A stretch of DNA of 64,000 nt from contig NZ_KQ954293.1 in the NCBI RefSeq assembly GCF_001519055.1, forward strand, positions 1 to 64,000. Reading direction: 5' to 3'. Position numbers and translations under genes: made by a program. This stretch comes from Novosphingobium sp. Fuku2-ISO-50. Its GTDB lineage: Bacteria; Pseudomonadota; Alphaproteobacteria; Sphingomonadales; Sphingomonadaceae. The notes under the pieces are model-generated. The model was not told where the DNA came from. It searched no databases and saw nothing but the letters and a program-made list of their open reading frames with translations. This document shows positions 18,649 through 27,748 of the stretch, piece by piece; position 1 is the first letter of the stretch; every line of letters begins with the position of its first letter.

Positions 18649-19725
18649 TTACAGTCCCCGTGCCGCCAGCGCGCGCTTCAGCTCTGCGGTCAGCGGCCCC
18701 ATGTCCCTGGGCGCGGCGCCGTGGAGCAGGATTTCATCGGCACCGGCATCGAGATAGGCCATCAACTGATCGGCGCAATGTGCCGCCGTGCCGACCGCCG
18801 CGCCTTCATCGATCCAGTGCTGCGGCAACAATTGCCCGACATCGACGAGTTGCGCGCGGGTATAGGCCTGATCGGCGGGTTTGCCATTGAGCGAGGCGAT
18901 CTTGGGGTGTGCGCGGATCTGGTCGAGTACCGACTTGTCCCATTCGTTGATCTCGACAATCAGATCGCCAAATCCGGGCAGTTCGAAATAGGTGATGGCG
19001 CGGCCGCGCACCACTGCGTCTTCTTCGTCCTTCGGCAGATCGGGGGCGACGATGATATTGTGATAGATCCGCACCGAAGCCGGATCGCGCCCCGCCTTTT
19101 GCGCCGCGTCGCGCACGATCTTTGCACTGTTGCGCACGCCGGTAGGCGACACGAACGGGTGCAGCAGCACGCCGTCGCAATGTTGCCCGGCAAATTCCAG
19201 GCTTTTGGGGCCGATCGCGGTGAAGATGATCGGCGGCTTAGGTCCATCGTAAAAATCGGTCAACTTGAGCATCGGGAATGTGCCCAGCAGACCTTCGTAG
19301 CTGACCGCTTCACCCACCCACAACCGGCGATAGATGCTGAAATAATCGGCCAGCCGTTCCATGGTGATGGCGGGCGCACCCATCATTTTCATATAGGCGG
19401 GCACCGCGCGGGCAAACATCACGCCGAACCGATCGCCGCTCATCGCCTGCATCATGTTTGCAATGCTGGCGGTCACCAGCGGATGGCGCATGGTGGCATA
19501 AAACGTGGCATTGATGCGAATGCGCGAGGTCGCCTCGCTTACCGCGCCGGCCAGCACCGCCGGTTCCTTGAGCGCAAAGCGTTCGGAAATCCACACCGCG
19601 CCAAGCCCGATCCGTTCGGCTTCGAGCGCTTCCTCGATGCCCCGACGCGGATCATCGACCCGGCCTGGCAGGATATAGGTGCCGAACTTGTCAAACAGGG
19701 CCTGTGCACCCGGCTCTTGTGTCAT
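18649..19725 (-). CDS. LLM-class (F420-dependent) oxidoreductase
   Basis: Luciferase-like TIM-barrel enzyme, 358 aa. It carries the LLM features: a substrate-side strand start TYILPGRVDDPRRGIEEALEAERIGLGAVWISER, the helix after ATSRIRINATFYATMRHP, and the phosphate-binding HCDGVLLHP region. Related enzymes use F420H2 to transfer hydride; use of F420 here is strengthened by the F420 biosynthesis operon in the same window, but FMN use cannot be excluded by eye. First gene of an LLM-kinase operon, divergent from the SnoaL gene across dyad site 5. Confidence 0.85.
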   Translation of the reverse strand: MTQEPGAQALFDKFGTYILPGRVDDPRRGIEEALEAERIGLGAVWISERFALKEPAVLAGAVSEATSRIRINATFYATMRHPLVTASIANMMQAMSGDRFGVMFARAVPAYMKMMGAPAITMERLADYFSIYRRLWVGEAVSYEGLLGTFPMLKLTDFYDGPKPPIIFTAIGPKSLEFAGQHCDGVLLHPFVSPTGVRNSAKIVRDAAQKAGRDPASVRIYHNIIVAPDLPKDEEDAVVRGRAITYFELPGFGDLIVEINEWDKSVLDQIRAHPKIASLNGKPADQAYTRAQLVDVGQLLPQHWIDEGAAVGTAAHCADQLMAYLDAGADEILLHGAAPRDMGPLTAELKRALAARGL

Positions 19726-19789
19726 CAGTCAATTCCTTGCGCGCTGATCGCGATTGCCGACACCATCACGAAACGACCCATGCAATCAA

Positions 19790-19805
19790 CCTGCCCGATG
19801 GCAGG
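19790..19805. promoter_or_regulatory. Dyad site 5 (CCTGCC-N4-GGCAGG)
   Basis: CCTGCCCGATGGCAGG, a perfect dyad placed centrally between the divergent LLM (start 19725) and SnoaL (start 19855) genes, 50-65 bp from each start. Confidence 0.7.
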
Positions 19806-19854
19806 GTGCCGCAACACCCGTTCGCGGGCACACGTTGCGCAAAGGGAGAACATC

Positions 19855-20307
19855 ATGGATGCGCTGCAAACCTTGCTGGCAATCGAGGACATCCGCGCGG
19901 TAAAGGCGCGCTATTGCCGCTGTCTCGACACCAAAGACTGGGACGGGTTTGCGCGGCTGTTCACCGACGATGCGGTGATGGACGTGCGCGAAGATACCGG
20001 AAACCCGCCGATCAGCGGCATTCCCGCGATCATCGCGCAAGTGCGCTTCGCTGTCGATCACGCCGCGACCAGCCATCAGGTCCATACGCCCGAAATAGCA
20101 CTGGATAGCCCGGACACGGCGCACGCAGTGTGGGCGATGCAGGACCGGGTGGTGTGGCAGCAGGGCCAATCGCCCGTCTCCGGCATCGCCTCGATCACGG
20201 GCTATGGCCAGTATCACGAAAGCTATCGCCGCGAAGGCGGCGTGTGGAAGATCGCCGCCCTGCGCCTGTCACGCTTTCATGTCGATATGCATCCTCAGCC
20301 CCACTGA
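19855..20307 (+). CDS. SnoaL-like (NTF2-fold) protein
   Basis: Small 150-aa cone-shaped alpha+beta protein. The start MDALQTLLAIEDIRAVKARYCRCLDTKDWDGFARLFTDDAVMD is the standard SnoaL-like domain opening, and WQQGQSPVSGIASITGYGQYHESYRREGGVWKIAAL the standard close. The family includes isomerases, dehydratases and hydrolases on ring compounds; the reaction here is not predictable. Good Shine-Dalgarno AAAGGGAG before 19855. Dyad site 5 lies upstream and the gene's end overlaps the convergent P450 by 13 bp. Confidence 0.88.
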   Translation: MDALQTLLAIEDIRAVKARYCRCLDTKDWDGFARLFTDDAVMDVREDTGNPPISGIPAIIAQVRFAVDHAATSHQVHTPEIALDSPDTAHAVWAMQDRVVWQQGQSPVSGIASITGYGQYHESYRREGGVWKIAALRLSRFHVDMHPQPH

Positions 20308-21509
20308 AGCTCCAGCTTGGGCACGAACGTGATATTGCCGACGAAGTAGCCCAGTTCGAATCCGTCTTTCAGGCGGAACGGCGGGATCGCCTTGAGGAAT
20401 TCCTCCAACGCGGTTTGCAGCTCGAACCGGGCAAGGTGCATGCCGAGGCATTTGTGGATGCCGCCGCCCAGCGCGACATGCGCCGCCTTGCGATCGAAGC
20501 GCACTTGCGACGGGTTGTCGTGCATTTTTGGGTCCTGGTTGACCACCGGCGTGCTGACCGAGACATATTCGCCCGGCATGATCTTCTGCCCGTGGATTTC
20601 CAGTTCGCGCGCGGCAATGCGAAACGCCGTCACCGGGCCATAGACACGCAGAAATTCCTCGACCGCCAGCACGATCCGATCGGGATTTTCGCGCAGTTCC
20701 TGCTGCTGTTCGGGATAGCGCGCGAGGTGGGTAAAAATGTTGCCGAGCATCGTGGTAACCGTGTCCAGCCCGCCGAGAAACAGGTTGAAGCAGTGGCCCA
20801 GCACTTCCTCGTCGTTCCACTTGCGGCCTTCCTCGGCCTCCAGATCAAACAGCTTGGTGATGTAGTCATCGCGCGGATTGATGCGGCGATCGGCGATCTC
20901 TGCCTTCAGATAATCAACCGCCTTGCGCACGCCGTCGCTGCGCACTTCCCAGTCGTTGGAATGCAGCATCTGCTTTTCCCAGACGAGGAACTCGGCCATC
21001 CTGTCCTGCGGCAGCCCCAGCAGATCGAGCACGATGAAAATCGGATAGCGCTCGGAAAATTCGTTGATGAAATCGCAACTGGTGCGATCCTTGAACTTGT
21101 CGATCAGATCGGTGGCGCGGCGGCGCAGATCGTCCTTCAGCGCGGCCATTTTCTGCGGCGAAAAACTGGGATTGAGCGCCTTGCGATAGAAAGTGTGCAT
21201 CGGCGGATCGACTTCGGTCGGCACCACCAGCCAGCTTTCGCCGATGCTCTGCGACCATTGGCCCATGCCGTTCTTGGTATAGTTGTCCGCATCGCGCAGC
21301 ATTGCCATGGTGTCGTCAAAGCCGGTCAGCAGCCAGCCCGGCTTGTCGCCCGGAAAGATGTTGGTGACATACGTGATCGGCCCGAGCGTGCGATGCATTT
21401 CGGGGATCAGCGTTTCCTGCGGGCAATCCTTGACCACCTCGCGCGCAAAATACGCGAGGCGCACGGCCTTGTCGGCGGGAACATGCGGCGGAAGTGTCTG
21501 GGTGGTCAT
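20295..21509 (-). CDS. Cytochrome P450
   Basis: Soluble bacterial class I P450 of 404 aa; hydroxylates an unactivated carbon using O2 and electrons from a ferredoxin. Visible are the I-helix GGLDTVT (246-252), the ExxR pair Glu285/Arg288, and the haem loop ALGGGIHKCLGMHLAR with ligand Cys354; the usual Phe at the loop start is Leu. A candidate ferredoxin partner is encoded at 32517. It follows the DUF1214 gene by 14 bp, so both are probably expressed together from dyad site 6. Family is certain, substrate not. Confidence 0.93.
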   Translation of the reverse strand: MTTQTLPPHVPADKAVRLAYFAREVVKDCPQETLIPEMHRTLGPITYVTNIFPGDKPGWLLTGFDDTMAMLRDADNYTKNGMGQWSQSIGESWLVVPTEVDPPMHTFYRKALNPSFSPQKMAALKDDLRRRATDLIDKFKDRTSCDFINEFSERYPIFIVLDLLGLPQDRMAEFLVWEKQMLHSNDWEVRSDGVRKAVDYLKAEIADRRINPRDDYITKLFDLEAEEGRKWNDEEVLGHCFNLFLGGLDTVTTMLGNIFTHLARYPEQQQELRENPDRIVLAVEEFLRVYGPVTAFRIAARELEIHGQKIMPGEYVSVSTPVVNQDPKMHDNPSQVRFDRKAAHVALGGGIHKCLGMHLARFELQTALEEFLKAIPPFRLKDGFELGYFVGNITFVPKLELQWG

Positions 21510-21523
21510 GCGAAAGGCTCCGG

Positions 21524-22732
21524 TTACCAGATGATGCGCATCTGAGCGGCAAGACGGCGATTGCGCAAGGCGATGGCGCGCTGCTGCGGGGTTACACGCT
21601 GGGTATCGACGGGCAAATGCTGCGACACATCCGCCAGTTTGACTCGTTTGATCGAGGGCATGGGCTTTTCACTGGCCTCGAACCAGCGCCCCTGGATTGC
21701 GCCGGAGGGATAGCCCGCTGTGTCGAGCCAGTTGTGCACCCCGGGATCGCGCGCGCTGATCACCGTGCGGAACACGCCGTCACTATCGACCACCGCCTGC
21801 CTGTCGTTGAGGCTGGCCTGATTGTTGTACCAATCGGTCGTTTCATACAGTTCGTTGGTCAGGATGATCGACCAGTAGCGATAGCGCGCGGGGACTTTCA
21901 CTTCGCTGATCAGCGCCTCGTCATCGGCGAGATCATACGCGCCCTCGTAATAGAATTGCCCGCTCAGGCCCGACATCTGCGACACGTCAAAGATCTTGAG
22001 CGCATTGATATGGCCCTGCGCGCGCAGTTCCTCGACATGGGTGGGGAACGCCAGCGCACAAACCGCGACAATGCCGGGAATTTCGCCAAAGCCATGATGC
22101 AGCGCATCGGCCGAAGGACGGCCTTTGGCGTTATCGACGTCAAGCCGGGCGATGCCGAAGCGCGGTTCACGCTCCACTCCCCAGTCGCACCCGACCACGC
22201 GGACCATGAACTTTTCGCACAAGGGATCGAGCGCACGCCAGTCACCGGCATAGCCCGCCGGCCGCTCGGGCGAAATCACCAGTTCGAAATGGCCCTGGGC
22301 ATCGAGCGTCAAGCTGTCGAAATCGATCTGTCCGAGCAGCGGATGATGCTTGCCGGTGCGCAACGTATCGGGGCCCATCTGCGCGAGGATGACCATGCGC
22401 ACGGTGCCGCGATCGCCCTTGATCACATAGCTGCCGCCACGTTCGATCAGGCACCCCTTGTAGATCGTGTCGGCATTGGGCTGAAAGATGTTCTGCGCAA
22501 TATTGAGCTCGGGCACAAACAGCGGGTGACGCCGATCGCCGACCAGCGCATCGGGAATCGCGCGAGTCAGCCCCGACAGCAACAGGCGCATCGATTCGGC
22601 CATGACCTGCGGATCGCCGCGCAGTCGTTCGGGCACGCGGGCGCGCATCGCATCGCCCAGCGGACGCAAGCCATCGATCAGTCGTTCCCATTCGAGTCCA
22701 TCACTCGGACCATCGCTCGGCATTTCAGGCAT
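21524..22732 (-). CDS. DUF1214 domain protein
   Basis: Protein of unknown function with the C-terminal DUF1214 region (for example YYEGAYDLADDEALISEVKVPARYRYWS and LYETTDWYNNQASLNDRQAVVD). The start is disputed. Met at 22732 gives 402 aa and leaves 115 bp before the divergent hydrolase, with dyad site 6 midway. Met at 22864 would add a Tat-like signal (ARRSLLQAAAWAGVC) but would overlap the divergent gene and put a perfect operator inside the signal peptide. I prefer 22732 on that geometry. Upstream partner of the P450 in an operon. Confidence 0.78.
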   Translation of the reverse strand: MPEMPSDGPSDGLEWERLIDGLRPLGDAMRARVPERLRGDPQVMAESMRLLLSGLTRAIPDALVGDRRHPLFVPELNIAQNIFQPNADTIYKGCLIERGGSYVIKGDRGTVRMVILAQMGPDTLRTGKHHPLLGQIDFDSLTLDAQGHFELVISPERPAGYAGDWRALDPLCEKFMVRVVGCDWGVEREPRFGIARLDVDNAKGRPSADALHHGFGEIPGIVAVCALAFPTHVEELRAQGHINALKIFDVSQMSGLSGQFYYEGAYDLADDEALISEVKVPARYRYWSIILTNELYETTDWYNNQASLNDRQAVVDSDGVFRTVISARDPGVHNWLDTAGYPSGAIQGRWFEASEKPMPSIKRVKLADVSQHLPVDTQRVTPQQRAIALRNRRLAAQMRIIW

Positions 22733-22777
22733 CCCTGTTCCAATCGCGCCGTTCTTGCCGATCTGCGCCGCCAGCAA

Positions 22778-22793
22778 CCTGTCGGGCGACAGG
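22778..22793. promoter_or_regulatory. Dyad site 6 (perfect CCTGTC-N4-GACAGG)
   Basis: Embedded in the perfect 18-bp palindrome ACCTGTCGGGCGACAGGT, which has the ACCTG...CAGGT ends of a classical lux box. It is 55-70 bp upstream of the hydrolase start and about 46 bp upstream of the shorter DUF1214 start. Confidence 0.65.
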
Positions 22794-22847
22794 TGGACGG
22801 CACAGACCCCGGCCCATGCTGCCGCCTGCAACAGGGATCGACGCGCG

Positions 22848-23720
22848 ATGAAATCAAACGACATGATGCTGGACGTAACCTCGGCCACCGACCTTGGCGA
22901 ACAGACTTTCATCGCCGCGACGCTGCACCTGCCCGACGACATGGAAACGCCGCCGCACCTGATCTTTGCCATCCATGGCGGCGGCTACCACCGCGCCTAT
23001 TGGCATCCGACGTTTGCCGATAACAGCTACAGCTTTGCGCGCTGGTTCACGGATCATGGCAAGGCGGTGCTGACGATCGACATGCTCGGCATGGGCCAGA
23101 GCAGCAGACCCGAGCCGGAAAGTCGGCTGAGCCAGGCAATCATCGCCGCCGCCCATGCCGAAGCCTTGCGCCAGATCACCGCGCGATGGCGCGGCCCCGT
23201 CAGCGTCACCGGAGTTGGGCATTCGATGGGCGCAATGATGGTGATCGCGCAGGCCGCCGCCCACCCCGAGATGGACCGCGTCGCGGTCATCGGCTGGGCC
23301 AACGAACCGATGGTGCTGGGCGATACCGATGTCGCCACGTTGCAGGCGGGCCTGATCCCGAGCGGCTATCTTGCCACCCCGCGCGTGCCCATGCGCAAGC
23401 TGTTCTATTGGGACGACGTACCGCTGTCATTCATCACGGCGGACGAGGCGCAAGGCTCGACCACGCCCGCCACGATGGGCCGGGATGCGCTGACGCCGGG
23501 GATCGTGCACGAGGCCGCCGCACGGATCGCGGTGCCGGTGCTGGTGGTGCAAAGCATGATCGACACCAGCCCGGCGCCCGACAAGGAGCCGGGATATTTC
23601 CGCGCGTCGCCAGACGTGGAATTGCACATTCTGGAAAAGGCCGCGCATTGCCAGAATTTTGCCGGGACGCGTGCGCAGCACTGGTCACGCCTCAACGACT
23701 GGATCGACCGCACGTCATGA
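22848..23720 (+). CDS. Alpha/beta hydrolase
   Basis: Serine hydrolase of 290 aa. Oxyanion HGGGYHR (about 44), nucleophile elbow GHSMGA (about 125) and a C-terminal His in EKAAHCQNFAG complete the likely triad. Ester, lactone or C-C hydrolysis are all possible. The start at 22848 has AGGGA upstream; later Met codons at 22863 and 22866 are alternatives. Divergent from the DUF1214-P450 operon with a perfect dyad between them, and overlapping the convergent MFS gene by 6 bp. Confidence 0.86.
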   Translation: MKSNDMMLDVTSATDLGEQTFIAATLHLPDDMETPPHLIFAIHGGGYHRAYWHPTFADNSYSFARWFTDHGKAVLTIDMLGMGQSSRPEPESRLSQAIIAAAHAEALRQITARWRGPVSVTGVGHSMGAMMVIAQAAAHPEMDRVAVIGWANEPMVLGDTDVATLQAGLIPSGYLATPRVPMRKLFYWDDVPLSFITADEAQGSTTPATMGRDALTPGIVHEAAARIAVPVLVVQSMIDTSPAPDKEPGYFRASPDVELHILEKAAHCQNFAGTRAQHWSRLNDWIDRTS

Positions 23721-25034
23721 TCGTTCGACGGCGGTAATTTCGCCCGCGATCGACCGCGCCGCGATCGCGTAACAGCCGATTGCGAGCAGCAGGAACAGCC
23801 CCAGCAGCATGAGCGCCTGTTGCAACCCGGTGCCCGATGCCGTGCTGCACGCGAGACCTGGATGCAGGTGGGCTGACTGGCACGCGGCGGCATAGCCCGT
23901 GCCATAGGCGCGCGCGGCCAGACGGTCGCTCATCAGCCCCAGAAACGCCGCGCCCAGCGCCATGCCGAACACGGTCTGCCCAAAGGCGTGGATCGCCGCC
24001 GCCGTCGCGCGCATGCGCGGTTCGACCAGCCGTTGCGTTACGGTCATGATCGTCGGCAAAAAAGCATAGAGGCTGAATGTTGCGGCAAATAACAGGCCCG
24101 CCAGAATACGCCAGTCATCCTGGAAAATGGCCAGCAGATAGAGCGGCAGCGCCAGCGCCACGCCCCCGATCGGCAGCCAGCCATACCGCGCAGGGTGATG
24201 GGTGGCGAACCGGTCGGACAGCATCCCGCCGACCACCCCGCCGCTTGCCGTCGCCATGCTGAACGTCAGCGCAAACACCAGCGCGGCATGCCTTACATCG
24301 AAACCGAAACGCCGGATCAGCAAGGGGATCAGGAACAAGTTAAGCCCAAACCCGACCAGCGCGACCATACCGCTGCCCACGGTAAAGCTGACAAATGACG
24401 GTGATCGCCCGACCTGCCGCAACACGTCGCCAAGGCTGGGCGCGACAGCACCTGCGTGGCTGCGTTCGGGCTCGGCAATGGTCAGCCACAACAGCGCCGC
24501 CAGCACGACCCCCGGCCCGCCCATCACCAGAAACGCCGCGCGCCAGCCGTGGGTCTGGGCAATCCAGCCCCCGCCCATCGCCCCGATCGCTCCGCCGACC
24601 GACACCCCGACCGCGATCAGTGAAAACACCGTGGCGCGCTTGTCGGCGTCGAACCGGTCAGCAATCATCGACACGACCGGTGGTGTAAAACCGGCCTCGC
24701 CGATACCCACCCCCAACCGCGCCAGCAACAATTGCGCATAGCTGCCCGCCATGCCCGACATCATCGTCATCACCGACCACAGCCCGGTCGCCACAACGAC
24801 AATGCCGACACGGCTGACCCGTTCAGCCAGCCGGGCGATGGGGATGCCGATGCCGCCATAAAACAGCGCAAAGGCCACCCCGCCCATCAGCCCGAGTTGA
24901 AAGTCACTGAGCCCGAATTCGCGACGGATCGGCTCACCCACCACCGAAATGATCATGCGGTCGATGAAATTGGCCATATAGATCGCGCCGAGCAAGCCGA
25001 CGAACCACCAGTCTCGTGCCGAAAACCGCTTCAT
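23715..25034 (-). CDS. MFS transporter
   Basis: 439-aa major facilitator protein with twelve predicted membrane segments, the MFS loop GIPIARLAERVSRVGIV (after segment 2), a GxxG-rich segment GVSVGGAIGAMGGG and a central cytoplasmic loop. Probably moves an organic anion or pathway intermediate across the inner membrane. Divergent from the SDR at 25159 with dyad site 7 in the shared promoter. Substrate and direction are unknown. Confidence 0.88.
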   Translation of the reverse strand: MKRFSARDWWFVGLLGAIYMANFIDRMIISVVGEPIRREFGLSDFQLGLMGGVAFALFYGGIGIPIARLAERVSRVGIVVVATGLWSVMTMMSGMAGSYAQLLLARLGVGIGEAGFTPPVVSMIADRFDADKRATVFSLIAVGVSVGGAIGAMGGGWIAQTHGWRAAFLVMGGPGVVLAALLWLTIAEPERSHAGAVAPSLGDVLRQVGRSPSFVSFTVGSGMVALVGFGLNLFLIPLLIRRFGFDVRHAALVFALTFSMATASGGVVGGMLSDRFATHHPARYGWLPIGGVALALPLYLLAIFQDDWRILAGLLFAATFSLYAFLPTIMTVTQRLVEPRMRATAAAIHAFGQTVFGMALGAAFLGLMSDRLAARAYGTGYAAACQSAHLHPGLACSTASGTGLQQALMLLGLFLLLAIGCYAIAARSIAGEITAVERS

Positions 25035-25090
25035 GCCAATCCTCTCGCTCCCGCTGGCCGAACAGCCTACGGCGGGATTGTGCGCGTAGA

Positions 25091-25106
25091 CCTGCCCATC
25101 GACAGG
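25091..25106. promoter_or_regulatory. Dyad site 7 (CCTGCC-N4-GACAGG)
   Basis: ACCTGCCCATCGACAGGT context, 53-68 bp upstream of the SDR start and 57-72 bp upstream of the divergent MFS start. One arm deviation (C for T). Confidence 0.65.
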
Positions 25107-25158
25107 TCACGACGCGCTGGCGCTGTGGCGCCAAGGCGCCAACATGGGAGATATGGGT

Positions 25159-25974
25159 ATGGCAGGCAAGCTGGATGGACGGGTCGCATTGGTCACCGGT
25201 GCCGGTGGTGGCATTGGCGCGGCTTCGGCCCGGCGCCTTGCTGCCGATGGCGCGCAAGTGGTTCTGGCCGATATCGACATCCGCGCGGCGCAGACGGCCG
25301 CAGCCGGCATTCCCGGCGCGGTCGCGCTTCCGGTGGACCTGACGCAGGAGGCTTCGGTCAAGGCGCTGACGGAGGCGGTGATCGCGCAATTCGGCCGCAT
25401 CGACGTGCTGCACAACAACGCCGCGATCCAGAACGACGCGCAGCGCCAGAAAGACCTCGACGTCGTCAATCTCGACCTCGCGGCGTGGGACATGGCGATG
25501 GCGGTCAATGTGCGCGGCGCGCTTTTGATGAGCCGCCATGTGATCCCGCAGATGATCGCGCAAGGCGGCGGCTCGATCATCCACAGCGCCTCGGGCTTTG
25601 GCGTACAGGGCGAATCGACGCTGACCGCCTATGGCTCGTCCAAAGCCGCGCTGATCCAGCTCAACCGCATGATTGCCACGCAATACGGCAAGCAGAACGT
25701 GCGGTCGAACTGCATGGTGATCGGTTTTGTGCTGACCCCGCTCGCAGTCGAAACGACCCCCGACGTGATCAAGGACATCCTGCTTTCGCACCACCTGACC
25801 CCGCAACTGGGGCAGCCCGAGGATATTGCCAACCTCGTCGCGTTCCTTGCCGGCGACGACAGCAAATTCATCACCGGCGCGGCGATCCCGATCGATGGCG
25901 GGGTAACCGCGCACCAGCCGAGCTATGCCGATTTCCAGAAGCTGTTTGCCGCGATGGGCAGCACCAAGCTCTAG
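25159..25974 (+). CDS. SDR oxidoreductase with HQPxYAD tail
   Basis: Classical short-chain dehydrogenase, 271 aa: cofactor motif TGAGGGIG, NNAA, Ser in SASGFG and YGSSK active-site pair. An Asp at the end of strand 2 (LADIDI) suggests NAD(H). Start 25159 is favoured because GGGAG at 25146-25150 serves it; two upstream Mets at 25144 and 25153 overlap that Shine-Dalgarno. The C-terminus (GGVTAHQPSYADFQKLFAAMG) carries a HQPxYAD tail shared with the SDRs at 26097 and 43887. Likely oxidises a hydroxyl on a ring or acyl-CoA intermediate. Confidence 0.88.
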   Translation: MAGKLDGRVALVTGAGGGIGAASARRLAADGAQVVLADIDIRAAQTAAAGIPGAVALPVDLTQEASVKALTEAVIAQFGRIDVLHNNAAIQNDAQRQKDLDVVNLDLAAWDMAMAVNVRGALLMSRHVIPQMIAQGGGSIIHSASGFGVQGESTLTAYGSSKAALIQLNRMIATQYGKQNVRSNCMVIGFVLTPLAVETTPDVIKDILLSHHLTPQLGQPEDIANLVAFLAGDDSKFITGAAIPIDGGVTAHQPSYADFQKLFAAMGSTKL

Positions 25975-26096
25975 TGACCCTATCCGGCATACTCCGCCAA
26001 GCGCGCCACCGGACGGATCGGGTCGGGCCCGAAATCGTCAAGGCCGGTGGTGTCTCGCGCCGCTTGTTCCATGCCGGAGACAGTCAGCGGCGCAGG

Positions 26097-26900
26097 TCAT
26101 GACAGATGCGCCTCCATCAATTGCAGCAGGTCGGCATAGTGCGGCTGGTGCGACAGCGCGCCGCCCGAAATCGAGATGTTTTCGCCGGTGATATAGCGGC
26201 TCTCGTCCGAAGCGAGGAACGCGACCAGCGCAGCAATGTCGTCAGGCGTTCCGAATTCGGGGGTGAGCACATGGCGCTTGATGATTTCCTTGAGCCCCGG
26301 CACGGTCTTGTCGAGCGCCTCGGTCAGCACCACGCCGGGCGCCACCGAATTGCAGCGGATGTTCTGCCGCCCGTGCTGGGTGGCGATATATTTGGTCATG
26401 GTGATGATCGCGCCTTTCGACGCGCCATAGGCGATCCGCGCCAGATCGCCCGCCGTCCCGCTGTTCGAGGCGGTGTTGACGATCGACCCGCCGCCGCCGC
26501 TCACCATATGCGGGATCGCGTATTTGCATCCCAGCAGATAGCCGCGCAGATTGATGTCGATGATTTCGTCCCAGATTTCGATGGGAATGGTCACCGCATC
26601 GGTATCCAGCGGATGCTTGGCCGGATCGGTCATCGCGGCGTTATTGTGCAGGATGTCGAGCCGCCCGAAATGAGCAACGGTGGTTTCCACCAGCGCCTCG
26701 ACCGAAGCAGGGCTCGCTGCGTCGAATTGCACGGCCAGCGCGGCATCGCCCAGCGGCTCGGCCACAGCCTGCGCCGATGGCAGAAACACGTCGGCCACTG
26801 CCACGCGCGCACCTTCGGCAACGAACCTGCGCACCACCGCCGAGCCGATTCCGCCGCCGCCGCCGGTCACGATCGCCACTTTGCCTGTCAATCGCCCCAT
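26097..26900 (-). CDS. SDR oxidoreductase with HQPxYAD tail
   Basis: 267-aa classical SDR (TGGGGGIG, HNNAA, YGASK) ending in SGGALSHQPHYADLLQLMEAHL, so it is a paralogue of the SDRs at 25159 and 43887. Last gene of the seven-gene minus-strand operon. The start at 26900 has AGGA 8 bp upstream; an ATG at 26909 overlaps the previous stop as ATGA and is also possible. Substrate unknown; likely a secondary alcohol/ketone in the pathway. Confidence 0.87.
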   Translation of the reverse strand: MGRLTGKVAIVTGGGGGIGSAVVRRFVAEGARVAVADVFLPSAQAVAEPLGDAALAVQFDAASPASVEALVETTVAHFGRLDILHNNAAMTDPAKHPLDTDAVTIPIEIWDEIIDINLRGYLLGCKYAIPHMVSGGGGSIVNTASNSGTAGDLARIAYGASKGAIITMTKYIATQHGRQNIRCNSVAPGVVLTEALDKTVPGLKEIIKRHVLTPEFGTPDDIAALVAFLASDESRYITGENISISGGALSHQPHYADLLQLMEAHLS

Positions 26901-26905
26901 GCCGG

Positions 26906-27745
26906 TCATCCTGCGGTAAACTGCTTGTTGAATTCGACAAACCCGATCAGGCGCGCGATGCGGTCAGCCTGCACTTGCGGCTGCTTTTCCTGCCCCGGCC
27001 CGTCGGGGACGATCTGCAGCGGCGCGCCCGCCAGCAGTCCGGCCAGCGCGTTGTGCGTGACATCGGCGGGATCATAGACGTCGGTGGTGTCGAACCCTTC
27101 GGGCACCATGCGCAGCAAAGTCGGCGTGCGCATGATCGGCGCGGCAATGCCGATAATGTCGATGCCGCGTTCGTGGTATTCGGCCCACAGCGATTCGGCG
27201 AAATTGATCTCGAACGCCTTGGTCGCCGAATAGAGCGCAAGATTGGGTTGCCCGCCCAGCCCCGCGCCCGAGGCCATGACAATGATACCGCCCCTTCCCT
27301 TGCCATCGACGCCGCGCGCGAGCATGCGCTTGCCGAAACCGTTGGCAGCGTCGATCAGAGTCGAGATATTCATCCGCACCAGCCGATGCGCAGCCTCGGG
27401 GCTGTCTTCGAAAAAGCTGGCAAAGCCGTCGGCTCCGGCATTCGAAATATACAGCCCGACGTCGCAATCGCGCGCCGCCTCGACAATGCGCAAGCCCGCG
27501 CCAGGTTCGGTCAGATCCTGCGCCACCGCGCGCGTGTCGATGCCGAATTCGGCCTTGAGCGCCGCCCCCAAGGCATCGAGTGCGGCCTGCCGACGCGAAA
27601 CGAGCACCAGATTGATGCCCATCGCCGCCAATTGCCGTGCATAGCATTCACCCGTGCCCTCCGAAGCCCCGGCAATCACTGCCCATGGGCCGAATTTTTC
27701 GCGAAATGCCGCCGGATCAAGCGGCAGCCGGGCGAGCGGGCGCAT
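26906..27745 (-). CDS. SDR family oxidoreductase
   Basis: 279-aa SDR of a divergent type: the glycine motif is GASEGTGECYA and the active-site pair YSATK, with Ser in VMASGAGLG. This 17-beta-HSD12/ketoreductase-like style (long N-terminus, FREKFGPWAVIAGASEGTG) is common in steroid and fatty-acid gene clusters. Located between the CMD-like and terminal SDR genes, ATGA-coupled to the latter. Direction of catalysis cannot be inferred. Confidence 0.85.
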   Translation of the reverse strand: MRPLARLPLDPAAFREKFGPWAVIAGASEGTGECYARQLAAMGINLVLVSRRQAALDALGAALKAEFGIDTRAVAQDLTEPGAGLRIVEAARDCDVGLYISNAGADGFASFFEDSPEAAHRLVRMNISTLIDAANGFGKRMLARGVDGKGRGGIIVMASGAGLGGQPNLALYSATKAFEINFAESLWAEYHERGIDIIGIAAPIMRTPTLLRMVPEGFDTTDVYDPADVTHNALAGLLAGAPLQIVPDGPGQEKQPQVQADRIARLIGFVEFNKQFTAG

Positions 27746-27748
27746 TGG

